DNA from: Coffea arabica
Taxonomy: Eukaryota > Streptophyta > Magnoliopsida > Gentianales > Rubiaceae
NCBI RefSeq assembly: GCF_036785885.1
Contig: NC_092330.1
Location: 7,412,525-7,476,524, forward strand
Direction of reading: 5' to 3'
DNA length: 64,000 nucleotides
Numbering within the stretch: the first letter of the stretch is position 1; every line of letters begins with the position of its first letter. The notes beneath the pieces are model-generated. The model had not been told where the DNA came from. It saw only the letters and a list, made by a program, of their open reading frames with translations, and did no database searches. Below, piece by piece: positions 11,801-22,380 of the stretch. The position numbers and the translations under genes are program-made.

Positions 11801-12789
11801 ATGGTTCTTCCATTTATTTGCTGCTTTATGTTGATGACATGCTCATTGCTGCCAAGAATTTGTCAGAAATTCACACCTTGAAACTGCAGTTAAATAGTGA
11901 ATTTGAAATGAAAGATTTGGGAGCAACTAAGAAAATTCTTGGCATGGATATCAAGCGAGATCGAGGAGTAGGGAAGTTATTTTTGACCTAGAAAAATTAC
12001 CTTGAAAAGGTCTTGGAGCGTTTTGGCATGAAAGATGCTAAACCAGTATCTACTCCTCTTGCTAGCCATTTTCGGCTATCTGCTGCTCAATCACCAAAAT
12101 CAGATGAAGAGGAAGATTATATGGCACGGGTTCCTTATTCCAGTGCAGTCGGCAGTATTATGTATGCAATGGTTTGTACTCGTCCAGATATTGCACAAGC
12201 AGTCAGTGTTGTTAGCAGATATATGTCTTGCCCTGGTAAAACACATTGGCAGGCTGTGAAGTGGATTCTCAGATATTTGCGAGGTACTTCAAATGCATGT
12301 TTGGAGTTTGGAAGGAATAATAACACTTTGGTTGGTTTTGTAGACTCAGACTACGCTGGGGATCTTGACAGGAGAAGATCACTTTCAGGCTATGTATTTT
12401 GCATTGGCGGTTGTGCTGTTAGTTGGAAAGCTACTCTACAACCTGTCGTAGCTTTGTCTACTACAGAAGCAGAATATATGGCTGTGACCGAGGCAATCAA
12501 AGAAGCCTTGTGGTTGAAGAATTTATTTAGCGAGTTAAGTCTATATCAAGGTGTTACTGATATTCACTGTGATAGTCAAAGTGCCATACACTTGACTAAA
12601 GATCAGATGTATCATGAGAGGACGAAACACATTGATGTGAAGTATCACTTTATTCGGGATATCATTGCTGAGGGAAAAGTCCTTATTCAGAAAATCAATA
12701 CTAAGGACAATCCAGCCGATATGTTTACGAAACCTCTTCCAGTTTACAAGTTCAAGCAGTGCTTGGACTTGATTGGTGTTCGTTTGTGA
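8833..12789 (+). pseudogene. Copia gag-pol, unit 2, same two stops as unit 1
   Basis: Predicted peptides are identical to those of unit 1 across gag, protease, integrase, RT and RNase H. The TGA in the gag zinc knuckle (9550-9552) and the TAG between RT and RNase H (11989-11991) are shared. The stops therefore predate the duplication, or both units copy one defective or readthrough-dependent parent. Start ATG 8833, natural stop TGA 12787-12789. Confidence 0.92.
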
Positions 12790-12878
12790 TTTAAGCCCAT
12801 TGGGGCTTATGTGAAGAAGGTGGAGAAATTTTTACTATTGTCGATGATAGAATTCAAAATTATGCCAAGGTGGAGGTT

Positions 12879-13408
12879 TGTTGTTTTGTCAGAGCCGCAA
12901 GCTTTGACTTGTGGCATAATTTTTCATTTCCTTCTCATCCCACATCGGAGCCTGCTGAAGAGAAGCCGGCTACTCGAGGCCTATAAATAGAAGGGTCCAT
13001 TGAAGGATTTAACTTGCACCACTCAAGAGAGTTATATGGGCTATTAGCTTCTTGAGTCATCTAGCCCATTCAGTCAAATATTTTAGGCTCTCTTGTTTTG
13101 AGTTTAGGAATATTTCCTAAACCTTTTATAAGTGCCTTATTGGCCTAGGAACCACTTTCCTACGGCTTTTGTATTTCTTCTTCATAGTAGAAATATTGCT
13201 CCTCCCTCGCCCGTGGACGTAGGTCAATTTGACCGAACCACGTAAATCTTTTGTGTCTTTTATTTGCTTTGTTATCCATCTTTATATGGTCGGTTTTACC
13301 GCCTAATTATTATATGGCTGGTATCTACCGCCTATCTATTATATGGTCGGTTATACCGCCTACTTTGTGCTAACTTGAGTTTGTCTATTTCCTGGTCCGG
13401 TCCTAACA
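12879..13408 (+). repeat. Copia LTR, third copy
   Basis: 530 bp, ends CCTAACA followed by the right ATGAT duplication. USE-like box at 12937-12947 and TATAAATA at 12982-12989. Read on the minus strand, its edge supplies the TGT TAG that ends the broken NLR N-terminal frame, and its promoter points towards NLR exon sequence in antisense. Confidence 0.95.
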
Positions 13409-15103
13409 ATGATACCACCTTAAACAATCTTCAACCACAAACAAATCAATGAGATACTCTGCCTCAAGTGTTACTTGTATAATGTGCACAGCAATACTTT
13501 TCAAATCCTGATGTTCTGTGAGGAATGATCTCAAGAACTTTATCTCCTCATGAACGACATGAAATTCATGTTTCACAGAAAGAACAGAATCAGCTTTAGT
13601 CTTGAGCTGCATCAAGAGATCTACTAAAAAGAAATCGATGCAGCGAATTCCTTCCAACTTGGGGAAATTAGATCTTGATGACCTTCGATAAGGCAAGTAA
13701 ATTTCTTTGATCTGCGCATTGACAAACTTCATCTTTTCAACCAACTCAGGAAGCAAATGACTGAATTTCCTCACCGTATCTTCTGTAATCTCATTTTCAA
13801 GAAGAGGGTAATAGAAACGAGCAGCATCCCTTTCTACTGAATCTGCTTGTGTAAAGATCAATTTCTCATTCTCCTCTAGTGGACCCGCCAAGTAAGTTCT
13901 GATGACTCTCAGCCCCTGATCAAGGTTTTCAATTTGGGCCCTCACATGGACTATCAGACTTGGTTGTATATCAAGAAGCTCTTCCATAAGTATCTCTATC
14001 TTTGAAAGTCTAATCTTCTTTAGCACCTTAAATAGCTCATCTCTGAACTTTTCTTCAGTGATGGACTTCTCATGAACTGATCGATAAATAGAGACAGCCT
14101 TTTTAGCCATAGTTTTAATATACAACCAAGTTAGCTTATGAACTTCGCTTTCCCCCTCAGATGCATCTCTCTGATAAATTTGGAAAGATTCAACATAGCC
14201 GTCAAGGATCTTCAAATTCATTCTTTGGTACAGCAGGTTGATCAGGAAGACTTCTACCCTTAGAAGCTCCATCTTTTCTAGCAATCTAAAAAATGCAGGA
14301 TCAGCGTGCCATGTTTCCTCTGTTGCATGAAATGAATAACTAAAAGATCCAAGCTCGCTAATGTTTGCTTTAATCTCCTTTAAAGTCAGCTTCACATCAT
14401 CCTCCCTCCAGCGATCTGGCACATAAATGGAACTGGCGAAGAATATCAGGTCTTCGAGCCTTTTGCGGAAGGTTTTAAGTTGAGAAACTTTCTTTGGAAT
14501 GACAAAATCAATATATGCTTTCACCAGATCGTCATTTGATGGTGTTTGGGAGTGGCATGAGCAAAAACTGCTGGTTAATTTGATACACAGCTCTGTAAAT
14601 TGTGGAGTATTAGGCATTAGCGCCTTTAGCAGATCAGAAAGCATGATGATCATCCCCAGCTTCTTGTCTTGATCCCTTCGATGAATCCAGCACAAATAAG
14701 AAAAATGCGCTGTGCGGACAAGTACACCTCCCAAATGAGTCAAGAGATTTCTATGCAGATTAGGACAAGAACCTCTCATTTTATCGACATAGCGACCGAG
14801 ACATTTTAGCACATCATACATGGTACTAAGTTGTGGGTGGTTGTGGCTGAGCTTCTTAACAATATCTTGTAGATAGCCAAGAAAGTTATTCCACTCATGA
14901 TAATTGCTTAAAAAATCGTGGGATTTCAATGAATAGTTGGATGCAACATATTCATAAGCTGCTTCCACTTGTGGCCTCGAACGCAAAAAGTTCAGTTCTA
15001 AGCCCCAAACTGCAACCGTAACAGCACTTTCTGAATCAGCAATTCTTAGATCACTCATTGGTTTCTCAGACGCAGCTTCAAGATCCTGCAGTAGAGGCTC
15101 CAA
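13403..15103 (-). pseudogene. R1 N-terminal domain segment of the NLR
   Basis: About 566 codons covering the long N-terminal region peculiar to R1-type NLRs, which precedes or includes the coiled coil. Landmarks are the stretch YLQDIVKKLSHNHPQL near residue 75, a leucine-rich helical middle, and the coiled-coil-like end with FLRSFLTEHQDL and VEDCLRWYH, the latter lying just before NB-ARC in the family. The first codon of this frame is TTG; it is really a continuation of the upstream 67-residue piece, in the same frame, separated only by TAG at 15122-15124. The last codon and stop (TGT TAG) come from the inserted LTR. It is helical with no signal peptide or membrane segment. Confidence 0.85.
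13409..13413. repeat. Target site duplication ATGAT, right
   Basis: Perfect copy of 3178-3182, directly after the CA end of the third LTR. Confidence 0.9.
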
Positions 15104-15121
15104 CCCCTGACCAGCACCATG

Positions 15122-15325
15122 CTACTTATCGGCATCATCCCAATTTGCCACGACCATCTGAAACATGCTCAACAGTTCTACTTCAATTTTAGTGATGCGA
15201 ATTTCATCTGCAGCATCAGTGTATCGATAACAGTCTTGCAATCCGTCCAACTCCACAAATAGAGAATCAAAAAAATCAGTGGAAGTTCGATTCTTACTCT
15301 TAACAAGTTTTTCAGAGGACTCCAT
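15122..15325 (-). pseudogene. Start of the R1-like NLR, truncated by TAG
   Basis: A 67-codon frame beginning MESSEKLVKS and ending NWDDADK before TAG. It is in the same frame as the R1 N-terminal segment that follows, so it looks like the true protein start, cut by one nonsense codon. The sequence FFDSLFVELDGLQDCYRYTDAADEI fits an R1-type helical N-terminus. A TAG can arise by one base change from CAG, AAG, GAG, TGG or TAC/TAT; which one is unknown. If the TAG is a sequencing error, the gene would be open from 15325 to the Copia insertion. Confidence 0.75.
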
Positions 15326-15460
15326 GGAAAAAGATCCTGAAGTACAAGTAGAAAACCTATGCTAAACTTCTTGCTGGAATTTTGAAGGGTGAAAAGGAAC
15401 AGATTACAGAGGAGCTTTGCAAAGAAATGGAACGTTGAATGATCATTGATTGATTTTTTT
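15326..15460 (-). promoter_or_regulatory. Upstream flank of the NLR, no promoter motif assigned
   Basis: Short 5' flank between the NLR start codon and the edge of a TIR element. No clear TATA box in it. The transposon edge lies only about 135 bp from the start codon, so the promoter or 5' UTR may include transposon sequence. Confidence 0.3.
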
Positions 15461-16469
15461 GGGCTAATTATAAAAACTCACCCTGAGGTTTAATTAGTTT
15501 TGCACTTTACCCCCTAATGTTATTTTTTCATGCTTTACCCGCTAAACCGTTAGTCAACTCTAATATTGCATAACAAAAATGTCAAAAAGATATTGACATC
15601 CCTAAGGGCTAATTACAGTAAATCTGCTTAAAGTATAGCTATTTTGTACTTTCTTTGCTAATATCATTTTTCTCTTAATTTGTCTATTTATCTGTAAAAC
15701 CATTAATTAACTCTAATATTTTGTACCACTCAATTTAAATCTTTTAAATGCAATGCAAATTTTTTAAAAAAAAATTTAACAATTCAAATAAATTCTAATA
15801 GCATCTAAATATGATATAATAAAAGAACAACTTTGAAAATTTTGAACTCCAAATCAATCATGTTTCTCTTTTTTAATATTATTAATAAAAAATGTATACT
15901 TCCATATACAAAAATATAGTTATTAAAAGAAAAGTTTAGTTGTATGCACATTCCTAAAGAGAAACTGACAATATTTTGATCATTTTTAGACTTTTAAAAA
16001 TATTTTTCACATTTAATTTTTTTAATAATAATTTTCCTCAATATTGAGTCAAATCAGCAAGATATTCTCCTTAATCTAAAAAAAAGGCATAATTATGGAA
16101 TGAAATTTAAGGAGGACCATCTATATATATTATTTATTATTATTATATTAGGATTATTGATTTTTAGATATTAATTGTTCTAGGTATTATCAAATATTGG
16201 AGTTCATTAATGATTTTAGTAATAAATAAAGAAATTGATAAAAAAAAATTAGAGGATAAAGTGCCAAATAAGCATTACACAAAGGGGATTCATCGTAGTT
16301 TAAGGGGATTTATCATAGTTTGCTCTTGGAGGTATAAATGTTTTTTTGATATCAGCATTACACAATGTTAAAATTGACTAATAGTTTGAGGGATCAAGTG
16401 AGAAAAAAATAACGTTAGGGGATACAGTACAAAAGTGGTATACCTTAGGGGGAGTTTTTGCGATTAATC
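15461..16469. mobile_element. Long-TIR non-autonomous DNA transposon (MULE-like)
   Basis: The left end (GGGCTAATTATAAAAACTC onward) and the reverse complement of the right end (GATTAATCGCAAAAACTC onward) align for over 100 bp, including shared TTATTTTTT and TTAGTCAA blocks. A diverged second copy of the same motifs begins near 15604, with a partner near 16240-16330, so a related element may be nested inside. Flanks are T-rich, which hides the target duplication. No transposase frame. It abuts the NLR promoter. Confidence 0.6.
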
Positions 16470-17815
16470 TTTTTTTTTTTTTTTTATGGTAGTGGGTTAA
16501 AGCATCTACATCCATACATCTACGTCAACGACTACATTTTGTTTTATTACAACTGGTTGTATCAGCAGATGAAAATCAACATTTATGTGACAACTGTAAC
16601 CAATTTGTTCATGCTCCTTGTTGGCTTTTCTCATCATTTTGTGCAACTAATAACAGAATTTAGTATTGCAAATTGGGGTAGCAGTTCTTTACTAGACAGG
16701 TGCACGAAAATGGTCAAACCTTATCGTGTTTGTATTATTACTCAATTAGTGTGTTAGGATCAAACTTTATTGAGTTTTGTATTATTAATGGATCAATTAG
16801 TTTATGACATGAAAATGACCGTTTTGTGCTGACCAGCTTCATCTTCTAGAATGTTATTATGTTATGGTAGTATCATGTTGTGTCAGGACAGCCTATTTAA
16901 CCATTAATATAATTGCGTGAATGTACTATAAACAAAGATGCAAAAAAATAAAAATGACTCTATAAACTTTAGTTTCCTTTTTTTTTTTTGGAAGATGTAA
17001 GTCATGACTAATAGCGTCATGTAAATTCTAATTTTTTATAAGTCATTATCTCTATTCAAGTCATCGTTTTAATCTTCTAGGATGTCACATGAAAGTTGAA
17101 GCTGAAATACAATATAGGAACTTCTGTAACTTGATATGTGCTCTGTGAAATCTCCAAATCCATTGCTGCTTTGTCCCTCTTTCTAGTTTCCTCCGCCCCT
17201 TGCTTCTAATTTATACTCTTAAGTACCTTCCCTCTCCTCACTTTTTCTCTACTTCCAGCCGATTTCCAGAAACCAAACAACAAAAAATGACAGAAGGGCC
17301 AATCGATTATACATTAACTTGCTTAAGGGCTTCAACGATATATAATATGGTTTAGGGGCCAAAAGTGTATAAAAGTTTACTCTTAGTCAATTCCAAATTT
17401 TGCAGCTCCAAAATTGACAATCCATTTGGCAAATTATGCCAAAACAATGTTCACGCCACGGGGAATATAAAATACAACACCAATCAATTGAAAACCTTGA
17501 TAAATAGATTGAGCTGGTAATCCAACCCGACCACAAACTCAGTTTACAATCCCCAACCCAACTATTTTTTTCCAAATATTAGACCAAAACTAACAATTTT
17601 GCATAGAAATTTCTGCAGTGTTGTGGGTTCTGTGATACCAACATTATCAAATAATCACTAAACAAATAATTTTCAAACCGTTCCTTGAGTTTCATAAATA
17701 GATTGTATCGATGGTAGTTGTCACTAATGTCATTGGTCATTTAATATGGTTGATTAAATTTCAAAATTTTGGCATTATTTACACTAAGGGCAATGAACTA
17801 ATCGCTTCAACCAAC
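16470..17815. other. AT-rich spacer, no gene supported
   Basis: Starts with a T tract and contains short open frames of no recognisable family. A minus-strand stretch at about 17387-17575 reads as hydrophobic peptide with internal stops and may be a decayed gene fragment; I could not identify it. Confidence 0.4.
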
Positions 17816-17927
17816 TACTAGAGTTAGGCTAGTGGCAAGGAGAAAGCTCTTAAAGTATTTTTCACTATTAAATTTAGAGTTCGAATCTTGTACTGAAATT
17901 GGAAGGGGTCAGATGATTAAAAAAAAA
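17816..17927 (+). mobile_element. Short tRNA-derived SINE
   Basis: About 112 bp with a Pol III A-box-like TAGGCTAGTGG at 17825-17835, an exact B box GTTCGAATC at 17879-17887 and a poly(A) end. It is flanked by 20-bp direct repeats AACTAATMGCTTCAACCAAC (17796-17815 and 17928-17947; one mismatch), the sign of LINE-mediated target-primed insertion. Confidence 0.8.
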
Positions 17928-17947
17928 AACTAATAGCTTCAACCAAC

Positions 17948-19076
17948 CAAGACCATTCTAGTTCAAGGTTTGACAGTCGCACCGGGCAGTTTGACTGGAC
18001 CAAAATGATTTTTAAGCATTTAAGGATTGAAGATTTACCCGGACCGGACAGCACCCTGGTTGGTGGTTCCATCGGTGCGAGCTGGGTTTTAAAACTGTGG
18101 TTCTTCTGTCAGAATGCTAATTTAAATATTATGTTCACAACATACGGTACATGGTTAATTATACACTCATAATAGATTATTTTATGTTTGCAATTTGGTA
18201 ATTTAATTTGATAGTAGCATCGAAGTTTCGATTTTGGTTTAACCAATTAACAACATTCAAACTCTTTTATATAATATAAGGTTTTCTTCTTATGTTTAAA
18301 GTTGTAACACATATATTGCAACTTATCATGGATAGAAATATATCTTTTAAACTAAAATTATCTAAAACCACTTGTGTATTTTAGTACATAAATAATTATA
18401 GATTGATAGGTTGCATTTTTGTTATTAAATTTATGGTTATTTTTTCCTTAATTTTAGTCAAATATTGTATTAATTGATGAGTTCTACTTATATTTGGTAA
18501 CTGGTGCTCGTCGTAGGGATCTGAAATAAAAAGGAATTAAAAATATAATTTTTAATTAAACTCGTGTGCAATTCAGTTTGGGCGCATCAAAGTCTTACCT
18601 GTAAGTACGAAAAACTCGAGATTCTGATGCAAACGAGTTTCCTAAAGCAGTCGGGATTCTTGAGCTGAAGTGTGAGCGTGGATTTTTGTTAGTTTCCAAT
18701 TCTTATTAGGAACCATTTTGTTTATGTTATCTTTTGAGGATTCCCTTTTTTCTAATGGGAAGTATTCCTTATCTTAATAGCTAAAAAATAGGAAATTTGT
18801 TAGGAAGATAGGACGGCCGGCTCTTTCAGGGGATTAATAATCTCCCAGCAAGAAACAATTGGTTTGTATCTTTTGCTTGGGAAAAGAAAAGGAACATCGT
18901 TGTCGACTTCTTGTTTCTCGCAAAGAGATGAGCTAAGCTTTTCGTTCTAGTCAAAGAATAACAAAGAATTTTGTTCAACTAAAATTGTGAGATCGAATTG
19001 ATTACATTTATTTCTTTTATTTACTAGTATTCATATGTTCCCTAATTTAATTTTTATGGTTATTATATTATTTGAA
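17948..19076. other. AT-rich spacer, no gene supported
   Basis: No open frame above background and no clear element ends. A stretch near 18590-18980 is less AT-rich and may be an old repeat remnant, but I see no TIR, LTR or target duplication. Confidence 0.35.
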
Positions 19077-19085
19077 TATCTAAGA

Positions 19086-19812
19086 GGTTATGTTATTTGC
19101 ACTTTCACTATCCCATTTGCATCTTAATGAGACCATATGACTCCTGCCCTAACTTCTTTTCCTATCCTATTTTGTGTTCACATGCAAGGAAGTTGGCACA
19201 ATTGTTGTACGTGTCCAAAAGGTGAAAAAAAAAATTTAACTTTTGCTTCTCTTTTTCTAAATCTACATAATTGTTTTTTTTTTATTTATTTTCATATTCT
19301 TATTTCAATTTCAATTTTGCAGATTTTTTATGAGCACAATTGAGGTTCCATTGCATCATCTGGGTACTAGATGTTGTTATGCATTTGTTGAAATATACTA
19401 GAAAGTTTCACTCTTTCTATGACAGTTATATGAGCTATTCTTAGTAGACTTTTTGAAGTATTAGTGTCCTATTTCTGAGACATTATAATTATACTCAGTT
19501 TTTTGTCATCTTTGAAGTTTGGGATTTATTTATTTATTTTGGGCTTGAAGTTTGAAATCTATTCATATTACATTGCTAGATTGATCTTTGGCATTATATA
19601 ATTTCGTGAAGTTTTATAGAAAAATACATAATACATATTAGTGAAAATTTCAATTAGCCATTTTAATGTATAATAGAATAATTAATTGGTTTTAGAATGT
19701 AAGAGAAAATCTAGTAAAATTAACTCATAAGCAAGGAAATGAAATTAGGGAGGCAGTAATATGATGTCATCAAAATAAAAATGAGATAGTGGGAGTGCAA
19801 ATAAGATTACCC
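19086..19812. mobile_element. MULE-type MITE, 727 bp
   Basis: Imperfect TIRs of about 65-70 bp: the left begins GGTTATGTTATTTGCAC and the right, reverse-complemented, GGGTAATCTTATTTGCAC. Both go on with CACTATCYCATTT and end near CCTAAYTTC. The flanking 9-bp direct repeat TATCTAAGA (19077-19085, 19813-19821) is perfect, the length typical of Mutator-like elements. No transposase coding. Confidence 0.85.
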
Positions 19813-22375
19813 TATCTAAGACCCGGTATTTAAATTAATCTTATAACCTAGAACCAATTAGAGCAGTTAAATCCGTAATTATTTAATTGCTTTAAAATAG
19901 TGGTAACTGGCATGATTGAATTTGTGTCAGGGGGACATATGGGCTAATTTAAAATAACCCTTGTGAGAACCCTGAAAAATATATATATAAATATCATTTT
20001 GCATTTCTTTTAACTCTTTAATAAATTTAGCATTAATTTCCCTTGTCTGCAAATAAGTCCGTAAAAACAATTTTATGTGAGAAATAATATAATTTTCCCA
20101 AGTTATGAATTTTCTTGACTTTGCTAGACTAAACTAATACATCTGGAGTTAGAATAATTTATCGCCTTAAAATAAAATGCTAAAATACTTAGTTTTCCTT
20201 ATGTTAAAAATTTATGCTACCTGAGTAGATTAATTATATAAAATTTCTTGAATTTCAATAATTAATCCTAATTAGTGAATAACGTTAAATACTAATAGGA
20301 ATTTTCACATTAAGAACAAAACCAATAAATTTTATGTGCAAAATAAAAGAATTGGGCTAAACTATTAAATTTCTAGTTTTGTTTCATTAAATTCATATTT
20401 CAATGGTAAACTATTTCTTTGACCTAACAATTAATCTCTCTGAATTCTAGTATTGTAATTAATTGTTTTGAAATAAAGTGTAAAGATAATTTTTATGTAA
20501 TAAATAATATAATTGTGCCCAATATTGAATTATTCGGTTTTGTTATACTAAAAGTAATAATTCTTGAGCTATATTAAGTTTACTCTTTAAAAATAAATTC
20601 CTTAATTTGCAATAGCTCACTTTAGTTCCGAATAAGATTAAGGGTATACAGAAACCTTAGTATTAAGATGTAATCGATAAATATTCGATAAAAATGGTTT
20701 AAGTATACTAGTGTGTAATTAGGTTTTCAAATCACACTTGGGGATAATTTTTGGAATTAAGTTAGAATTGAGAATTTAAGTAGAGGTTAGGAAGCAAAGT
20801 GAAAAGACTAGAATGCCCTTACAACCACAACATTTCCATGCAAAACCCAAACAACCCCTCTAACAGCATTACAATCACCGCACCATCAGACCAATAGGAA
20901 TTTTAACCATCCCAACACTCAATCTCTTCTCCTAAACCGCGGCACCATACACCTTTCTCTCCATTTCATATCTCAAACCACAATTTCATTTCCTCTGCAC
21001 AAACTTCCCGCAAACCATTTCCTCTCCCTTCTTAATACCGAGATACCGTCACACTTCACCATTTCATCTCTGACTCACAACAACATCTCACCTCTTCCTC
21101 TGCCTTAGATCGAGAGTAAATGAGAGAGAGAGTTACCTTGTGAGCTGCACCCGAGAGCAAGGGAGGAGGGAACGCGAGCTGCAAAATTTTCTGGTTCTGC
21201 CGTGAGCTGGAGTGAAACCAGGGAGAAAATTTGTGAGTGAGTCTTCTCCGTTTCCTTTTCAACCTCCACCAGCTGCAACCATCTTCACCGCAACACCAGT
21301 CCAGCTGCAGACCAAAAATCAGGACCAGATAGTGTACGCGAGCCGAGAGAGAAAATTTCATAGCTTTCTTGTGCGTGAGCTGAGTTCCTAGCTGAGGTAA
21401 ATTCGAGTCTTAGAAAAGTTAATTACTAGTAGATGAAGCCATATCAGAACTTGCATGTGTTGCTTGTGCATTCAGTTGATGAAATTAAGTCACTAGAAAA
21501 TTTTCTGTTTTGGCTAAATGGCTCTGCCGAGGAGCTGAGATGGAAATGCAGCTCTTGATTTATTTACCTGTGATGATCTGAGCTTAATTATGTGTCTATC
21601 TAACAAAAACAAGAGGATTAAGCCATCTAGGAACATGCATGTTGATGTTAGGCCTACGGATGAGTGTTTTAGGAAAAGAGATTCTGTTATGCGCAAGTTA
21701 TGGAAATTGCCGAGAGCTTAACTTGATTAATGCAGCTTGATTTGGTTTAATTTTGTTGTTTGAGCTTATAACCATAATTATCTAGTCAATAACAAGATAA
21801 TTAAGCCCTGCATGTAGTTAATTAATTAGTTTAAACCAGAAAAATAAAATCAAAATGCACCCTGCCACATGCATGTTCATCCGAGCCAAGCTGGAATAAA
21901 TTTCAGAAATATTGATGTTGATGGCCGCTATTTGAACTCAATTTTTGAACTGGAAATGTTCATTGTCTAGCCAAGTAATTGCATGAGGAAGTTGAGAGTT
22001 TAATAGCATGTTTTAACCAAGGAAATAAAATGAAAACAGAAAGTTTCTTCATGCATGTTCATCCGTGACTAGCTGGACAGAATTCTGGATTTTTCCTGGA
22101 TGATTTTAGTTGCTGTGTGAATCCGGTTTTGAAGTGGAAATCTTTAATAACTAGCTAAGTATTTACATGCTGAATTTGAGTAACTAACACCATGTTTAAA
22201 CCGAGGGAAAATTTGATCTAAAGTGTATTAGTCGCTGGAAAATTTTGGAAGCTGCAAGGTTGGACCGAAAATTCCAATTGGTTTCTGGAAATTTATTTTA
22301 TTTTTCCCTTGGGATATAATGGATTAGAAATACATAAGAGATGTAAATTTTAAGTTGTGTAAGTTGTTTAGCAAT

Positions 22376-22380
22376 GAAAT
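22376..22380. repeat. Target site duplication GAAAT, left
   Basis: GAAAT precedes the TGTAGACACC start of the LARD-like element and is repeated at 38261-38265. Confidence 0.9.

Larger units (their letters stand above)
3183..13408 (+). mobile_element. Copia (Tork/Tnt1-like) retrotransposon, tandem LTR-internal-LTR-internal-LTR
   Basis: Three 530-bp LTRs (TG...CA) at 3183, 8031 and 12879 flank two 4,318-bp internal regions. Every landmark repeats at an offset of exactly 4,848 bp, and 3 x 530 + 2 x 4318 equals the total of 10,226 bp. Only the outermost ends carry the ATGAT duplication, so the middle LTR is shared. Predicted proteins are identical between units and I saw no base difference in the parts I compared. 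Each internal region has a tRNA-iMet primer site, a GC-rich repeat leader, gag-pol and a polypurine tract before the next LTR. The order protease, integrase, reverse transcriptase, RNase H defines Copia; the Tork/Tnt1-like assignment rests on the general look of gag and pol. It interrupts the NLR gene in the opposite orientation. Confidence 0.95.
804..15325 (-). pseudogene. R1-type (late blight) CC-NB-LRR resistance gene, split by Copia and broken by small mutations
   Basis: The full locus is a receptor of the R1/R1A/R1B family, cytoplasmic immune receptors that detect pathogen effectors. Four minus-strand pieces lie in family order: a 67-residue start (15325-15122), a 566-residue R1 N-terminal region (to 13403), NB-ARC (3067-1946) and LRR (2033-804). 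The 10.2-kb Copia insertion has 5-bp target duplications. Removing it mentally, with one duplication, makes the N-terminal frame run on (WYH then QLWLSDLVEDLK), as in family members, so the gene was continuous here before insertion. Three other lesions are visible: an in-frame TAG at 15122-15124, a frame change near 3135-3160 before NB-ARC, and a frame change near 2025-2045 after the VHD motif. Introns are an unlikely explanation, because coding similarity is continuous through each shift. It should not make a full-length receptor unless the small lesions are assembly errors. Confidence 0.9.

Noticed and set aside
13414..15325. N-terminal R1 segment as an independent short gene
   Set aside because: Its 3' end is supplied by the inserted LTR, and the frame continues correctly into the other side of the insertion, so it is one broken gene.
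17387..17575. Minus-strand frame with a hydrophobic peptide
   Set aside because: A neighbouring frame reads somewhat better (QLIGVVFYIPRG) but has a stop. I could not place it in a family, so I only mention it as a possible fragment.
17879..17887. Possible tRNA gene from the B box
   Set aside because: No cloverleaf or acceptor stem. Poly(A) and 20-bp target duplications identify it as a SINE.
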